A stretch of 35,250 nucleotides of DNA from positions 1-35,250 of the IMG/VR virus record IMGVR_UViG_3300046011_001758, one strand, 5' to 3'. Shown one piece after another: positions 1-8,051 of this stretch. The DNA comes from a virus. How positions within the stretch are numbered: position 1 is the first letter of the stretch; each line of letters opens with the position of its first letter. Made by a program: the position numbers and the translations under genes. A model generated the notes under the pieces. It was not told the origin of the DNA. It was given only the letters and a program-made list of their open reading frames with translations, and searched no databases.

Positions 1-51
1 GGGAAAAAGGAGCCCGATGTTTCTGTAGGCACAGAAGTTTTAATTCGGATT

Positions 52-69
52 TCACTTCACAAAAAGTGA
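52..69. repeat. Inverted repeat upstream of the ParB-like gene
   Basis: TCACTT (52-57) and AAGTGA (64-69) form a perfect 6-bp inverted repeat with a 6-nt spacer. It ends 13 nt before the ATG at 83. It could be an operator or an mRNA 5' hairpin. I see no clear sigma70 promoter or Shine-Dalgarno sequence for the gene at 83, so translation may start on a leader from read-through transcription. Confidence 0.4.
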
Positions 70-82
70 CCATAGTTTAACC

Positions 83-862
83 ATGTTACAAGTTGAAACG
101 CTGGCCGTTACCGACTTGATTCCGTTCGCAAAAAACAGTCGAACGCATCCAGATTCACAAGTCGCCCAAATAGCCGGGAGCATTCGAGAGTTCGGATTCA
201 CAAATCCGATATTGATTGATCAGCACAATGGCATCATTGCAGGACATGGCAGAGTTTTAGCCGCACGTAAGTTAAATCTTACGGAAGTCCCTTGTATCCG
301 GTTGAGGGGATTAACGGAAGCACAAAAACGTGCATACGTTATCGCAGACAATAAGATTGCACTCAACGCAGGATGGGATGAAAAATTACTGTCTCTCGAG
401 TTAAAGGAATTGGGCGAGTTAGGGATAGAAAGTGAATCTGTAGGATTCTCGAATTCCGAAATAAAAGCACTTTCATTGAAGGATATAAACCTTCAAAGAG
501 AAGAACCATATACGCGAAAGATTGAAGCGCCGAAATACGAACCGTCTGGTGAAAAGCCAAGTGTTGATTTGCTCTCAAATAGAGAGAAGACAAAAGCACT
601 GATTGAAGAAATCAAAGCATCCTTGGTAACGGATGAAGAAAAATCATTCCTGATATCGGCAGCAGAGAGACATACCATATTTGACTTTAGAGAGATTGCA
701 AACTATTACGCATACGCAAACTCTGAAATGCAGTTGTTGATGGAAAAGTCTGCACTAGTCATCATCGATTTTGATAAAGCCATCGAGAACGGATATATAT
801 TGCTCACGAAAAATATCATGGAGCAATACAAGAAAGATTCTTCAGATGACAATGAGGAATAA
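83..862 (+). CDS. ParB/Srx-fold nuclease-like domain protein
   Basis: This 259-aa protein has an N-terminal ParB-like domain, roughly residues 5-110. It includes the signature GHGRVLAAR at 54-62, a phage variant of ParB box II, and the later ADNKIALNAGW segment typical of phage ParB proteins. Such domains bind DNA and some cut it or hydrolyse CTP; in phages they are often fused to or sit beside DNA-modifying enzymes. I do not recognise the C-terminal ~145 residues, which are helical and charged and end in an acidic tail. The gene overlaps the start of the glycosyltransferase gene by 17 nt, so the two are probably translated together. Base composition is clearly more AT-rich than the terminase genes downstream. 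No good Shine-Dalgarno precedes the ATG. The ParB fold is confident. A role in directing base modification is inference from the neighbour. Confidence 0.8.
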   Translation: MLQVETLAVTDLIPFAKNSRTHPDSQVAQIAGSIREFGFTNPILIDQHNGIIAGHGRVLAARKLNLTEVPCIRLRGLTEAQKRAYVIADNKIALNAGWDEKLLSLELKELGELGIESESVGFSNSEIKALSLKDINLQREEPYTRKIEAPKYEPSGEKPSVDLLSNREKTKALIEEIKASLVTDEEKSFLISAAERHTIFDFREIANYYAYANSEMQLLMEKSALVIIDFDKAIENGYILLTKNIMEQYKKDSSDDNEE

Positions 863-1712
863 CAACTTTGCAGCCTTCATCCTGACTCATGGAAGGCCAG
901 ATCGAGTTGATACCGTAAACACATTGAGGAAATGTGGTTACACTGGAAAGATATATCTTATATGTGACGACGAGGACAATACGCTCGATGAATATCGGCG
1001 TAGATATCCTAATCAAGTTTTAGTCTTTTCAAAGAAGGACGTAGCGGCAACCTTCGACGAGGGTGATAATTTCAAAGAGCGTCGAGGCGTTGTGTATGCA
1101 AGAAATGCCTGTTTTGATATAGCAAAAAATTTAGGTATTAAATACTTTTTCCAACTTGATGATGACTACAAAGAGTTTTCATACAAATTCAACGAGCAGC
1201 ATCAATATGGGAGATGGAGAATCAAAAGTCTAGATACAATTCTGGACTTGCTTCTTGATTACTTGATTCAAATTCCGGCTCTCGCAATAGCGATGGCACA
1301 GGATGGCGACTTTATTGGTGGCGGTGCTGCTGCAATAGCGCAGAAAATAAAGCCATCAAGAAAAGTGATGAATACTTTTATTTGCAGCACCGATAGACCT
1401 TTTAAGTTTATCGGCAGAATCAATGAGGACGTAAACACTTACGCACTCGGAACATTCCAAGGGCAATTATTTTTTACGATTCCAATACTTTCGGTAAATC
1501 AGAAAGTCACTCAAAGCAATGCTTCCGGAATGACTGACTTATATCTAGACTATGGAACATACGTCAAAAGTTTTTACTCGGTTATGTATTGTCCATCATT
1601 CGTCAAAGTTGCAGAGATGATTACTACCCATCGAAGACTGCATCATAAGTTGTCGTGGAACAATGCGGCCCCGCAGATTATCGACGAAAAGTATAGAAAG
1701 ATTGAACGCTAA
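846..1712 (+). CDS. TET-associated-type glycosyltransferase (TAGT-like, GT-A fold)
   Basis: I chose the ATG at 846 (288 aa) because conserved sequence begins a few residues later; an ATG at 852 is equally possible. The longer open frame back to 771 runs deep inside the ParB gene. The opening FILTHGRPDRV (11-21), the DDED acidic motif near 41-44, and QLDDDY at 103-108 (a GT-A DxD-type metal/nucleotide-sugar site) match the TAGT family, as does the segment with YARNACFDIAK between them. Members of this family were predicted, near TET/JBP oxygenases and other phage DNA-modification genes, to add sugars to modified bases. No TET oxygenase, hydroxymethyl-pyrimidine synthase or nucleotide-sugar gene is visible in this window, so the acceptor is unknown. 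It could be phage DNA, host-made modified bases, or a protein. The gene is AT-rich and its stop overlaps the next ATG (TAATG). Confidence 0.78.
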   Translation: MTMRNNNFAAFILTHGRPDRVDTVNTLRKCGYTGKIYLICDDEDNTLDEYRRRYPNQVLVFSKKDVAATFDEGDNFKERRGVVYARNACFDIAKNLGIKYFFQLDDDYKEFSYKFNEQHQYGRWRIKSLDTILDLLLDYLIQIPALAIAMAQDGDFIGGGAAAIAQKIKPSRKVMNTFICSTDRPFKFIGRINEDVNTYALGTFQGQLFFTIPILSVNQKVTQSNASGMTDLYLDYGTYVKSFYSVMYCPSFVKVAEMITTHRRLHHKLSWNNAAPQIIDEKYRKIER

Positions 1713-2248
1713 TGTCGGTAAATATTGCAGCATTGGCAACGGCCTTGAATCTAACGACAAGAAGGATTCACCAGTTAAAAGCAGAAGGTCTGCCAACAGT
1801 CGGTCGAGGACAGTACGAACTCGGCCCTTGCATGGCTTGGTACATACGTTATTTGCAAGCGGCTCTCGAGAAGCGTGGCCCGAATACAAACTCCGACACG
1901 CCCGACCTTGTTGCAGAAAAGACAAGACTCGCAAAGGAGCAGGGCGACAAGTTAGCGTTAGAGAACGCGATAAAGCGAGGGCAACTAATCTACGCTGACG
2001 ATGCCGCAGAAATTTGGTCAGATCATATCTCGCACGCAAAGTCGAAGATTCTAGTTATCCCGAGCAAACTGGCTCCGCAGTTGGTAAACATAGACAATGC
2101 AAACGTCATCGCCGGTAAACTCCGCGACGAACTCGACGCCGCTCTTGCGGAACTTGCCTCCGCTAACGACGAACATTTACGACTCGCTGAAGAAAGCGAC
2201 GAGGCATTGGAACCCGCCACCGAAACTGACGATCTCGGAATGGGCTGA
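1712..2248 (+). CDS. Terminase small subunit, Nu1-like
   Basis: This 178-aa protein begins with a helix-turn-helix (about residues 3-35, with LTTRRIHQLKAEGLP) followed by a long charged helical region and an acidic C-terminal tail. That is the layout of lambda gpNu1-type small terminase subunits, which recognise the packaging site and recruit the large subunit. The start codon overlaps the previous stop (TAATG at 1710-1714), suggesting translational coupling to the glycosyltransferase gene. The large subunit follows directly, which supports the call. GC content rises at this gene relative to the two genes before it. Confidence 0.8.
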   Translation: MSVNIAALATALNLTTRRIHQLKAEGLPTVGRGQYELGPCMAWYIRYLQAALEKRGPNTNSDTPDLVAEKTRLAKEQGDKLALENAIKRGQLIYADDAAEIWSDHISHAKSKILVIPSKLAPQLVNIDNANVIAGKLRDELDAALAELASANDEHLRLAEESDEALEPATETDDLGMG

Positions 2249-4001
2249 TCGATATCGGAAACTCTCTAGCGAATCCTCGGCAGAGCCGGGATACTGGCGA
2301 ACCTCTCGCGCACCGTATCAGCGCGGGATCATGGACGCGATCACAGACGAAACGGTAAAAGAAGTCTGGGTTCAGAAATCCGCACAGGTCGGATGGACAG
2401 AGATACTTAACAACGTCATCGGGTATCACGTTCACCAAGACCCCGCGCCGATGCTGTTAGTGCAGCCGACATTGGAGATGGCAGAGTCGTGGAGTAAAGA
2501 CCGATTCGCCCCGATGATTCGAGATACCTCGGTTCTTGGTGAGCGGATCGCAGACCCAAAGTCGAGAGATAGCGGCAACACGCTACTGCATAAAAAGTTT
2601 GCCGGTGGACACCTTACGGTAGCCGGTGCGAATAGTCCCTCGGGGCTTGCCTCGCGACCGATTAGGATTGTGTTGTTCGACGAAGTGGATCGCTACCCTG
2701 CAAGCGCAGGAACAGAGGGCGACCCGATCTCGCTCGGACGCAAGAGAACGGCAACCTTTTGGAGCCGTAAAGTTTTGGCAGGAAGTACGCCGACGATTAA
2801 AGGATCGAGCCGCATTGAAGCGGGTTTCGAGTCAGGCGATCAGCGGTTTTACTACGTTCCCTGTACGCACTGCGGGGAGTTTCAAAAACTAGTCTGGTCG
2901 CAAGTCAAGTGGCCCGATGGTCAACCGGAACTCGCGGAATATATTTGCGTTGCCTGTGGAGCAATTCTTACCGAGGCTGACAAGGCAGAAATGCTCGCAG
3001 CCGGAGAGTGGCGAGGCACAAAGGACTTTCGCGGTATCGCATCGTTCCATATTTCGGAACTGTACTCGCCATGGACGACATGGTCAGAGATGGCGGTTGC
3101 ATTCGTACAGGCGAAGAAATTTCCCGAGACGTTACAAACTTGGATCAATACTGCTCTCGGGGAAACCTTCGAGGAACGTGGCGAACAAGTCGAAGCGATC
3201 GGACTTGCAGGACGGCGTGAAAACTACACCGCGCAGAGTATTCCGCAGCAGACCCTACTGCTCACCGCCGGAGTAGACGTACAGGACGACCGCCTCGAAG
3301 TGACGGTGGTAGGGTACGGACGCGACGAGGAAATGTGGGTCGTCGAGCATGGAGTCTTGCGCGGCGATCCTGGCTCTGATTCTTTGTGGAACGATCTCGA
3401 CGGATACTTGTCTCGTAAACGAGAGACAGAGGACGGTCGGAATCTTCTTATCGAAGCGACTGCCATCGACTCGGGCGGTCACTTCACACAACAGGTTTAT
3501 GCCTACTGCGCGAAACGTAAGTCTCGTCGCATCTGGGCGATTAAGGGAGCCGGTGGCTTTGGTCGTTTGATATGGCCGAAGTCAGCAGGACGAGCAGGGC
3601 GAACCTCGGCACAGGTTTTTATTGTCGGTGTAGATACCGCGAAAGATGTTTTATTCGGGAGGCTGAAGCGGATACACCAACCGGGGGCGGGATACATTCA
3701 CTTTCCTGCCTCGGTCGATGAGGTCTATTTCGACCAGTTGACTGCCGAGACATTGATCTACCGAATGGTTCAGGGAAGGCGTGTCAGGTCATATAAGCCG
3801 CGATCTAGCGGCAGCCGCACGGAAGCCCTCGACTGTTTGGTCTACGCCTACGCCGCCTTTATAGGGCGAAATGGCCCGATGGTATTGCCGAACCGAAAGA
3901 TCGAAACGCCGACGGAAACGAAGGAAGTTCAAGTTCAACCGCAAAACCCGCTACGCCGCCCCGCGCCTCCTCGCGGCGGGTGGATGAACGGATGGAGATA
4001 A
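2097..4001 (+). CDS. Terminase large subunit, lambda GpA family
   Basis: This is the ATPase/nuclease motor that packages DNA into proheads. The 634-aa frame has the GpA-family entry ISEWADRYRKLSSE (46-59), a deviant Walker A KSAQVGWTE (94-102), Walker B with VLFDEVDRY (192-200), and a zinc-ribbon-like pair CTHC (256-259) and CVAC (284-287). The C-terminal nuclease has GVDVQDDRLEV, EATAIDSGGH and an ALDCLVYAYAA end motif. Length is typical of GpA. Start choice is uncertain. The ATG at 2097 overlaps the small-subunit gene by 152 nt out of frame and gives a Ser/Thr/Pro-rich leader, but it is the only ATG before the conserved part. TTG codons at 2145 and 2154 are alternatives. A GGAG-led gene follows after 3 nt. 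Confidence 0.93.
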   Translation: MQTSSPVNSATNSTPLLRNLPPLTTNIYDSLKKATRHWNPPPKLTISEWADRYRKLSSESSAEPGYWRTSRAPYQRGIMDAITDETVKEVWVQKSAQVGWTEILNNVIGYHVHQDPAPMLLVQPTLEMAESWSKDRFAPMIRDTSVLGERIADPKSRDSGNTLLHKKFAGGHLTVAGANSPSGLASRPIRIVLFDEVDRYPASAGTEGDPISLGRKRTATFWSRKVLAGSTPTIKGSSRIEAGFESGDQRFYYVPCTHCGEFQKLVWSQVKWPDGQPELAEYICVACGAILTEADKAEMLAAGEWRGTKDFRGIASFHISELYSPWTTWSEMAVAFVQAKKFPETLQTWINTALGETFEERGEQVEAIGLAGRRENYTAQSIPQQTLLLTAGVDVQDDRLEVTVVGYGRDEEMWVVEHGVLRGDPGSDSLWNDLDGYLSRKRETEDGRNLLIEATAIDSGGHFTQQVYAYCAKRKSRRIWAIKGAGGFGRLIWPKSAGRAGRTSAQVFIVGVDTAKDVLFGRLKRIHQPGAGYIHFPASVDEVYFDQLTAETLIYRMVQGRRVRSYKPRSSGSRTEALDCLVYAYAAFIGRNGPMVLPNRKIETPTETKEVQVQPQNPLRRPAPPRGGWMNGWR

Positions 4002-4004
4002 CGA

Positions 4005-6743
4005 ATGGCCGATAAAAAGATTAGTCAGTTAACGTCGCTTGCCCAGAACGATGTAGTCGTCTCAACGGACGTTCTCCCGATTGTCGATACCTCGGCAACG
4101 GAGACAAAAAAGATTGCAGTCAACGCCCTCGTCGGCGCGGCTGCTGCTGCGGGTCTCACGAACGTAGACATCAACTCCGGCACGATTGATGGAGCGACGA
4201 TTGCGACTTCAGATATTACCGTCGGCTCCGGCAAAACCCTCAACGTCTCCGCCGGTACGCTCACGCTCGCCGACAATCAGATCAGCGGCGATAAGGTCGA
4301 AGGCGGCACGATCAACGCCATCACGATCAACACGCTCACCTCTACGGCGGTCAACGCCACGACGGTAGACGCGACGAACGTGGAGGTTACGAACGTCAAG
4401 GCGAAGGACGGCACCGCCTCGATTGCGATTGCCGACTCGACTGGCGTGGCCTCGCTTTCTGCCAACCCGATCCTCTCCGGCGGCACCGCCAACGGCGTGT
4501 TGTATCTGAACGGCAGCAAGGTGGCGACGAGTGGGTCGGCGCTGACGTTTGATGGGACGACTTTAGTTTCAAACGCAGCCTCTGCGCGTATTCAAGTATC
4601 GCCATCTACAAACACAAATAATTCTTTGTTTCAAGCAACAAATGGCGGTGGCAGCGGGTATATTGGTTTAGATAGTTCCACAGGTTCGTTAAGCGGCGCT
4701 ATTTATGCTTTAACACTTTGGCACAATTCAAACCGCCCGATTGTTTTTGGCGTAAATAATGCCGAACAAATGCGGCTAAATACTACCGGCCTCGGCATCG
4801 GCACGACGAATCCGGCTAATCCGCTTCATGTCGTTTCTTCCGCAAACACATTAATTGCAGCAAGAAATTCTGGCGCAGCAATCGGGCAAATTATTACTGG
4901 AAATACCGCTGGCGACCTAACAATTCGTGCGCTTGCATCAGGCGATGCTTTAATTTATTCCGATACAAGCAAATATCTTGCGTTCGGCTCTGGCGGTTCA
5001 ACGGAGCGTATGCGTATAACCGCTACCGGAGACGTCGGCATCGGCACGGCGAGTCCTCTCAATAGACTGCACGTTGACAGCGGCGCTACAGCCTCAACAG
5101 GCTTTTTTGTTTCTACGGCAACGACTGCATATGAGCCAACCACGAGTGCAGCGGTATTAAATTCCCGTTTTATACTGAGAGGCGGCAGCGCAACTAACTC
5201 ATATAATGCAATTCGGTTTACAAATACTGGATCGTGCGAAAACTTTTTTGGTGCTGTTCAAAACGCATCTGGCGTAGGCCAATTTGTTTGGGGAGGATAT
5301 AACGGCTCTGCATACGCGGAGTGGATGCGCCTTGACTCCTCCGGCAACCTCGGCATCGGCACGACCGCTCCGGTTGTGCGCACTCAGATAGTTAATAATG
5401 GCGGAGTGGGCAGTTCTGTTTCTGTTTTCAGAACGCAATCTGAAGGTGCGTACTTAGACGTAGAAATTACACCACAAGCAAACCCAACCGAAGCGGTAAT
5501 TAGGTTTACAGGTTTTTCTAGTGGAGGCGGCAATAGTTCAAATTCTGCTTTAGCGTTTAATACCAGAACGTCTGGAACTAATAGCGAAAAAATGCGCATC
5601 ACTAGCGCTGGAGAGGTGGGGATTGGGACGAGCAGTCCTGCCGCGCAACTGCATATTGTCGGGAACGACACTTCTGACCAAGTCATTATTGAAAATACCG
5701 ATGCTACCGCGCTGACTGCTCCTGACATGGTTTTTTATAGAAACTCTGCCTCGCCAGCGGCTAATGACGCGCTTGGCAATTTGGTATACAGAGGAAAAGA
5801 CAGCGCAGGCAACACTCAAGACTACGCAAGAATTTTATCTTTTATTGAAGACCCAACTTCAGCGACTGAAGATGGCAATCTCGTTTTCCAAACGGCGCTT
5901 AATGCCTCATGCGATGAGCGTATGCGCATCACGGCGGCGGGAGAGATGCTGGTTGGTGGAACTACCGCAATTGCAGCAAACAGCGGCTCTGTTTCCATTC
6001 AGAGAACAGATGGCGATCCCTCTCTGCGATTCTTCAGAGACGATACAACCATCACCACCGGAAACGGACTAGGCACGCTTGCTTGGTACGGGAATGACAC
6101 GACGAGTAATGCGGTTACGCTTCACGCTTACATTGAGGCAGTCGCATCTGAAGTGCACGGCGCGGGAGACAACCCGACTGATATTAGATTTGCAACGACA
6201 CCGGATGGCACGGCGACCACAGCCGAAGCAGGTCGCATTACGCAGTCGGGTTCGTATGTCCTCAAGGGTGGTACTACCACTGCCGCAGCGGGCGTGGGCA
6301 TTATCTTTCCCGCAACACAGGTGGCGTCGGCTAATGCGAACAGCCTAGACGATTACGAGGAAGGCACTTGGACACCTGTCGTTGCTGATGCGGCGTCAGG
6401 TGGAAACGCAAGCGCTACGGTTTTGTATGGTAACTACACCAAAATTGGCAACATCGTTACTGTTACCGCAGCGTGTGTAAACATCAGCACTTCTGGGTTA
6501 ACGGCGGGCAATGTCGCGTACATTCGCGGCCTTCCGTTTGCCAGTGCGGATATTGCGGCTGCAACTGGATACTTTACAGGGAGCGCTTTTACAAGCGCCG
6601 TTACTATTTCAGCACCGCCAACTGTAGTGCTGGGAGACAACGGGCAAACAGCGCTTAACTTAAATGATGGTAGCGCAATTCTGGTGTCTGACCTAACAAG
6701 CGGATCAGCAGACATTTGGTTTACTTTGACTTATCAGGCTTAA
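4005..6743 (+). CDS. Fibre-like structural protein with GIGT repeats
   Basis: This 912-aa protein is preceded by a good GGAG site. The N-terminal ~170 residues are low-complexity, Ala/Thr/Val/Ile-rich beta repeats. From about residue 250 there are spaced repeats of the form MR(I/L)-x-(T/S)-x-G-x-(V/L)GIGT-x-x-P-x-x-x-LHV: four full copies and a degenerate fifth (EMLVGGT). Such repeats are widespread in trimeric tail fibres and spikes of environmental phages. The C-terminal ~150 residues have the EEGTWTPVV and YTKIGNIVTVT segments often seen at the ends of such proteins. I see no intramolecular chaperone (S74) catalytic end. Its location between terminase and portal is odd for a tail fibre, so it may be a head fibre or a displaced receptor-binding protein. 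The middle third (about 4560-5900) is more AT-rich than both ends, which suggests recombination. Confidence 0.75.
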   Translation: MADKKISQLTSLAQNDVVVSTDVLPIVDTSATETKKIAVNALVGAAAAAGLTNVDINSGTIDGATIATSDITVGSGKTLNVSAGTLTLADNQISGDKVEGGTINAITINTLTSTAVNATTVDATNVEVTNVKAKDGTASIAIADSTGVASLSANPILSGGTANGVLYLNGSKVATSGSALTFDGTTLVSNAASARIQVSPSTNTNNSLFQATNGGGSGYIGLDSSTGSLSGAIYALTLWHNSNRPIVFGVNNAEQMRLNTTGLGIGTTNPANPLHVVSSANTLIAARNSGAAIGQIITGNTAGDLTIRALASGDALIYSDTSKYLAFGSGGSTERMRITATGDVGIGTASPLNRLHVDSGATASTGFFVSTATTAYEPTTSAAVLNSRFILRGGSATNSYNAIRFTNTGSCENFFGAVQNASGVGQFVWGGYNGSAYAEWMRLDSSGNLGIGTTAPVVRTQIVNNGGVGSSVSVFRTQSEGAYLDVEITPQANPTEAVIRFTGFSSGGGNSSNSALAFNTRTSGTNSEKMRITSAGEVGIGTSSPAAQLHIVGNDTSDQVIIENTDATALTAPDMVFYRNSASPAANDALGNLVYRGKDSAGNTQDYARILSFIEDPTSATEDGNLVFQTALNASCDERMRITAAGEMLVGGTTAIAANSGSVSIQRTDGDPSLRFFRDDTTITTGNGLGTLAWYGNDTTSNAVTLHAYIEAVASEVHGAGDNPTDIRFATTPDGTATTAEAGRITQSGSYVLKGGTTTAAAGVGIIFPATQVASANANSLDDYEEGTWTPVVADAASGGNASATVLYGNYTKIGNIVTVTAACVNISTSGLTAGNVAYIRGLPFASADIAAATGYFTGSAFTSAVTISAPPTVVLGDNGQTALNLNDGSAILVSDLTSGSADIWFTLTYQA

Positions 6744-6746
6744 TTA

Positions 6747-6766
6747 TCTGCATCGGACGGTGCAGA
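6747..6766 (+). other. Intergenic hairpin after the fibre-like gene
   Basis: TCTGCA (6747-6752) and TGCAGA (6761-6766) form a 6-bp stem with an 8-nt loop, just after the fibre stop codon and before the GGAG-led gene at 6794. There is no T-run, so it is not a standard intrinsic terminator. It may be an mRNA processing or stability element. Confidence 0.35.
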
Positions 6767-6793
6767 CGGACAGTCCTACCATAGGAGATAAAC

Positions 6794-7030
6794 ATGGCGA
6801 CTTTTGAGGAACGAGTTTTTATCAGCGAGTTTAACGTGCAGTCCAACGGCAGCATCGGCGTTCGCAAAACGACCGAAGTGCTGAAGGATGGCGAAGTGAT
6901 TTCGCAGACGTATTGGCGAACCGTGCTTGCGGTCAATGATCCGCTGGCTAACGAAGTGCTTGGCGCAGAGCCGTGGTATCTAGGTATCGCCAACAACGCA
7001 TGGTCAACCCTTCCCACGCAGGTGCAGTAA
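6794..7030 (+). CDS. Small hypothetical protein downstream of the fibre gene
   Basis: This 78-aa soluble protein has no signal or membrane segment. A strong ribosome site (AGGAG, spaced 8 nt) supports the ATG at 6794. The sequence is mostly predicted beta strand, with VFISEFNVQSNGSIGVRKTTEVLKD-type content and a Trp-containing C-terminus. I do not recognise a family. Its position right after a fibre-like gene and its stop overlap with the next start (TAATG at 7028-7032) suggest it belongs to the same structural cassette, for example as a fibre chaperone or small virion protein, but that is inference. Confidence 0.6.
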   Translation: MATFEERVFISEFNVQSNGSIGVRKTTEVLKDGEVISQTYWRTVLAVNDPLANEVLGAEPWYLGIANNAWSTLPTQVQ

Positions 7031-7191
7031 TGTCCGACGTTGAACTGAAACTATCGCTTGAAGAAGCCGTCGCCATCACGAACTTGATCGGGTCACTCCC
7101 GACGAGCCAAGGTGCGTGGCCGCTGTTTGAGAAGTTGAAGGCGCAGGTGGAGCCGCATCTGCCGAAGCCGGAACCGCAGACTACTAACTAA
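7030..7191 (+). CDS. Very small hypothetical protein (53 aa)
   Basis: The ATG at 7030 overlaps the preceding stop codon (TAATG), and the gene's own stop overlaps the next ATG in the same way, so it sits in a translationally coupled chain. The product is 53 aa, with an amphipathic helix (LKLSLEEAVAITNLIGSL) and a Pro/Glu-rich tail. The open frame extends upstream to 6973, but that part overlaps the previous gene and has no reason to be translated. No family recognised. Confidence 0.6.
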   Translation: MSDVELKLSLEEAVAITNLIGSLPTSQGAWPLFEKLKAQVEPHLPKPEPQTTN

Positions 7192-7463
7192 TGACCGTTC
7201 AGACGGTTTTGCTGCTCATATTCGCAGTGCTTCAGGCGTTGGACATTTGGACAACGCTTCAAGCACTCAAGATGGGCAAGCGAGAGATGAATCCAATTCT
7301 CGCTAAACTCTTTGAAAAATACGACCCGTTTGCAACCATGGTTGTATTCAAGGTCGCAGCGATATTCGCTCTATGGTGGGCCGATCTTCACATTCTGTCG
7401 GCACTTTGTTGCGTAGTTTATTTTTATGTCATCGCAAATAATCTGCGAGTGATTCGAGGGTAA
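7191..7463 (+). CDS. Small integral membrane protein (DUF5658-like)
   Basis: This 90-aa protein has three or four hydrophobic segments: TVLLLIFAVLQALDIWTT, FATMVVFKVAAIFALWW and ILSALCCVVYFYVIANN. A conserved-looking middle with REMNPIL resembles the DUF5658 membrane family. The start overlaps the previous stop. It sits among head genes, far from the lysis cassette at 24993-26112, so I do not call it a holin, though a small multi-TM phage protein could act that way. Its function is unknown. Confidence 0.6.
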   Translation: MTVQTVLLLIFAVLQALDIWTTLQALKMGKREMNPILAKLFEKYDPFATMVVFKVAAIFALWWADLHILSALCCVVYFYVIANNLRVIRG

Positions 7464-7466
7464 GTT

Positions 7467-8051
7467 ATGGCAAATTTATTTGACTCTGCAAACTACCCAA
7501 CGAAAGAGTTAACCGAGGCACAGGTTGGTGATCGATGGGCTTGGAAGCGCGTTGATCTTGTCACCGATTATCCTCACACCGCTTATAGCCTTTCCTATGT
7601 TTTCCGTAGAGAAATCACCGGCGAGCGTATCGCAATCACGGCATCCGGCTCGACCGACGCATATACGGTAGAAGTGTCCTCTACGACTACCGCTAACTAC
7701 GAAGCCGGAACGTATCACTGGGTGGCATACATCACCCGCACTTCGGATTCAGCGCGTATCGAGGTCGACTACGGCACGATGACGGTTCAGCCGAACCGCT
7801 CGACTGACTCTACCGACCCTCGTTCTTTCGCGCAGATTGCTCTCGACAATATCGAGACGTATCTAAAAGACCCGACCAACCTAGCCGCTGCATCCTACTC
7901 AATCGCCGGTCGCTCGCTTTCCCGTTGGAATAGAGATGACTTGCTGCGAGAGCGTGAAGTGTTAAAAGGCGAGGTCGTCCGTGAGCGTAGAGCCGAGCAG
8001 ATAAAGAAAGGGCTTGGTACTAACGCGACCATTCGAGTGAGGTTTACATGA
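7467..8051 (+). CDS. Head-tail connector-like protein: Ig-like N-terminus plus gpW-like C-terminus
   Basis: This 194-aa protein appears to have two parts. Residues ~15-110 form an Ig-like beta domain (the YEAGTYHWVAYITR and VDYGTMTVQP strands) resembling N-terminal domains of phage adaptor or baseplate proteins. Residues ~120-194, with IETYLKDPTNLAAASYSIAGRSL and a long basic helix, resemble lambda gpW and related head-tail joining proteins. gpW lies just before the portal in lambda, and this gene directly precedes the portal with a 4-nt overlap (ATGA). GAGGG precedes the ATG. The gpW assignment rests on position plus the short pattern YSIxGRSLxR. The Ig domain is an unusual addition. Confidence 0.6.
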   Translation: MANLFDSANYPTKELTEAQVGDRWAWKRVDLVTDYPHTAYSLSYVFRREITGERIAITASGSTDAYTVEVSSTTTANYEAGTYHWVAYITRTSDSARIEVDYGTMTVQPNRSTDSTDPRSFAQIALDNIETYLKDPTNLAAASYSIAGRSLSRWNRDDLLREREVLKGEVVRERRAEQIKKGLGTNATIRVRFT

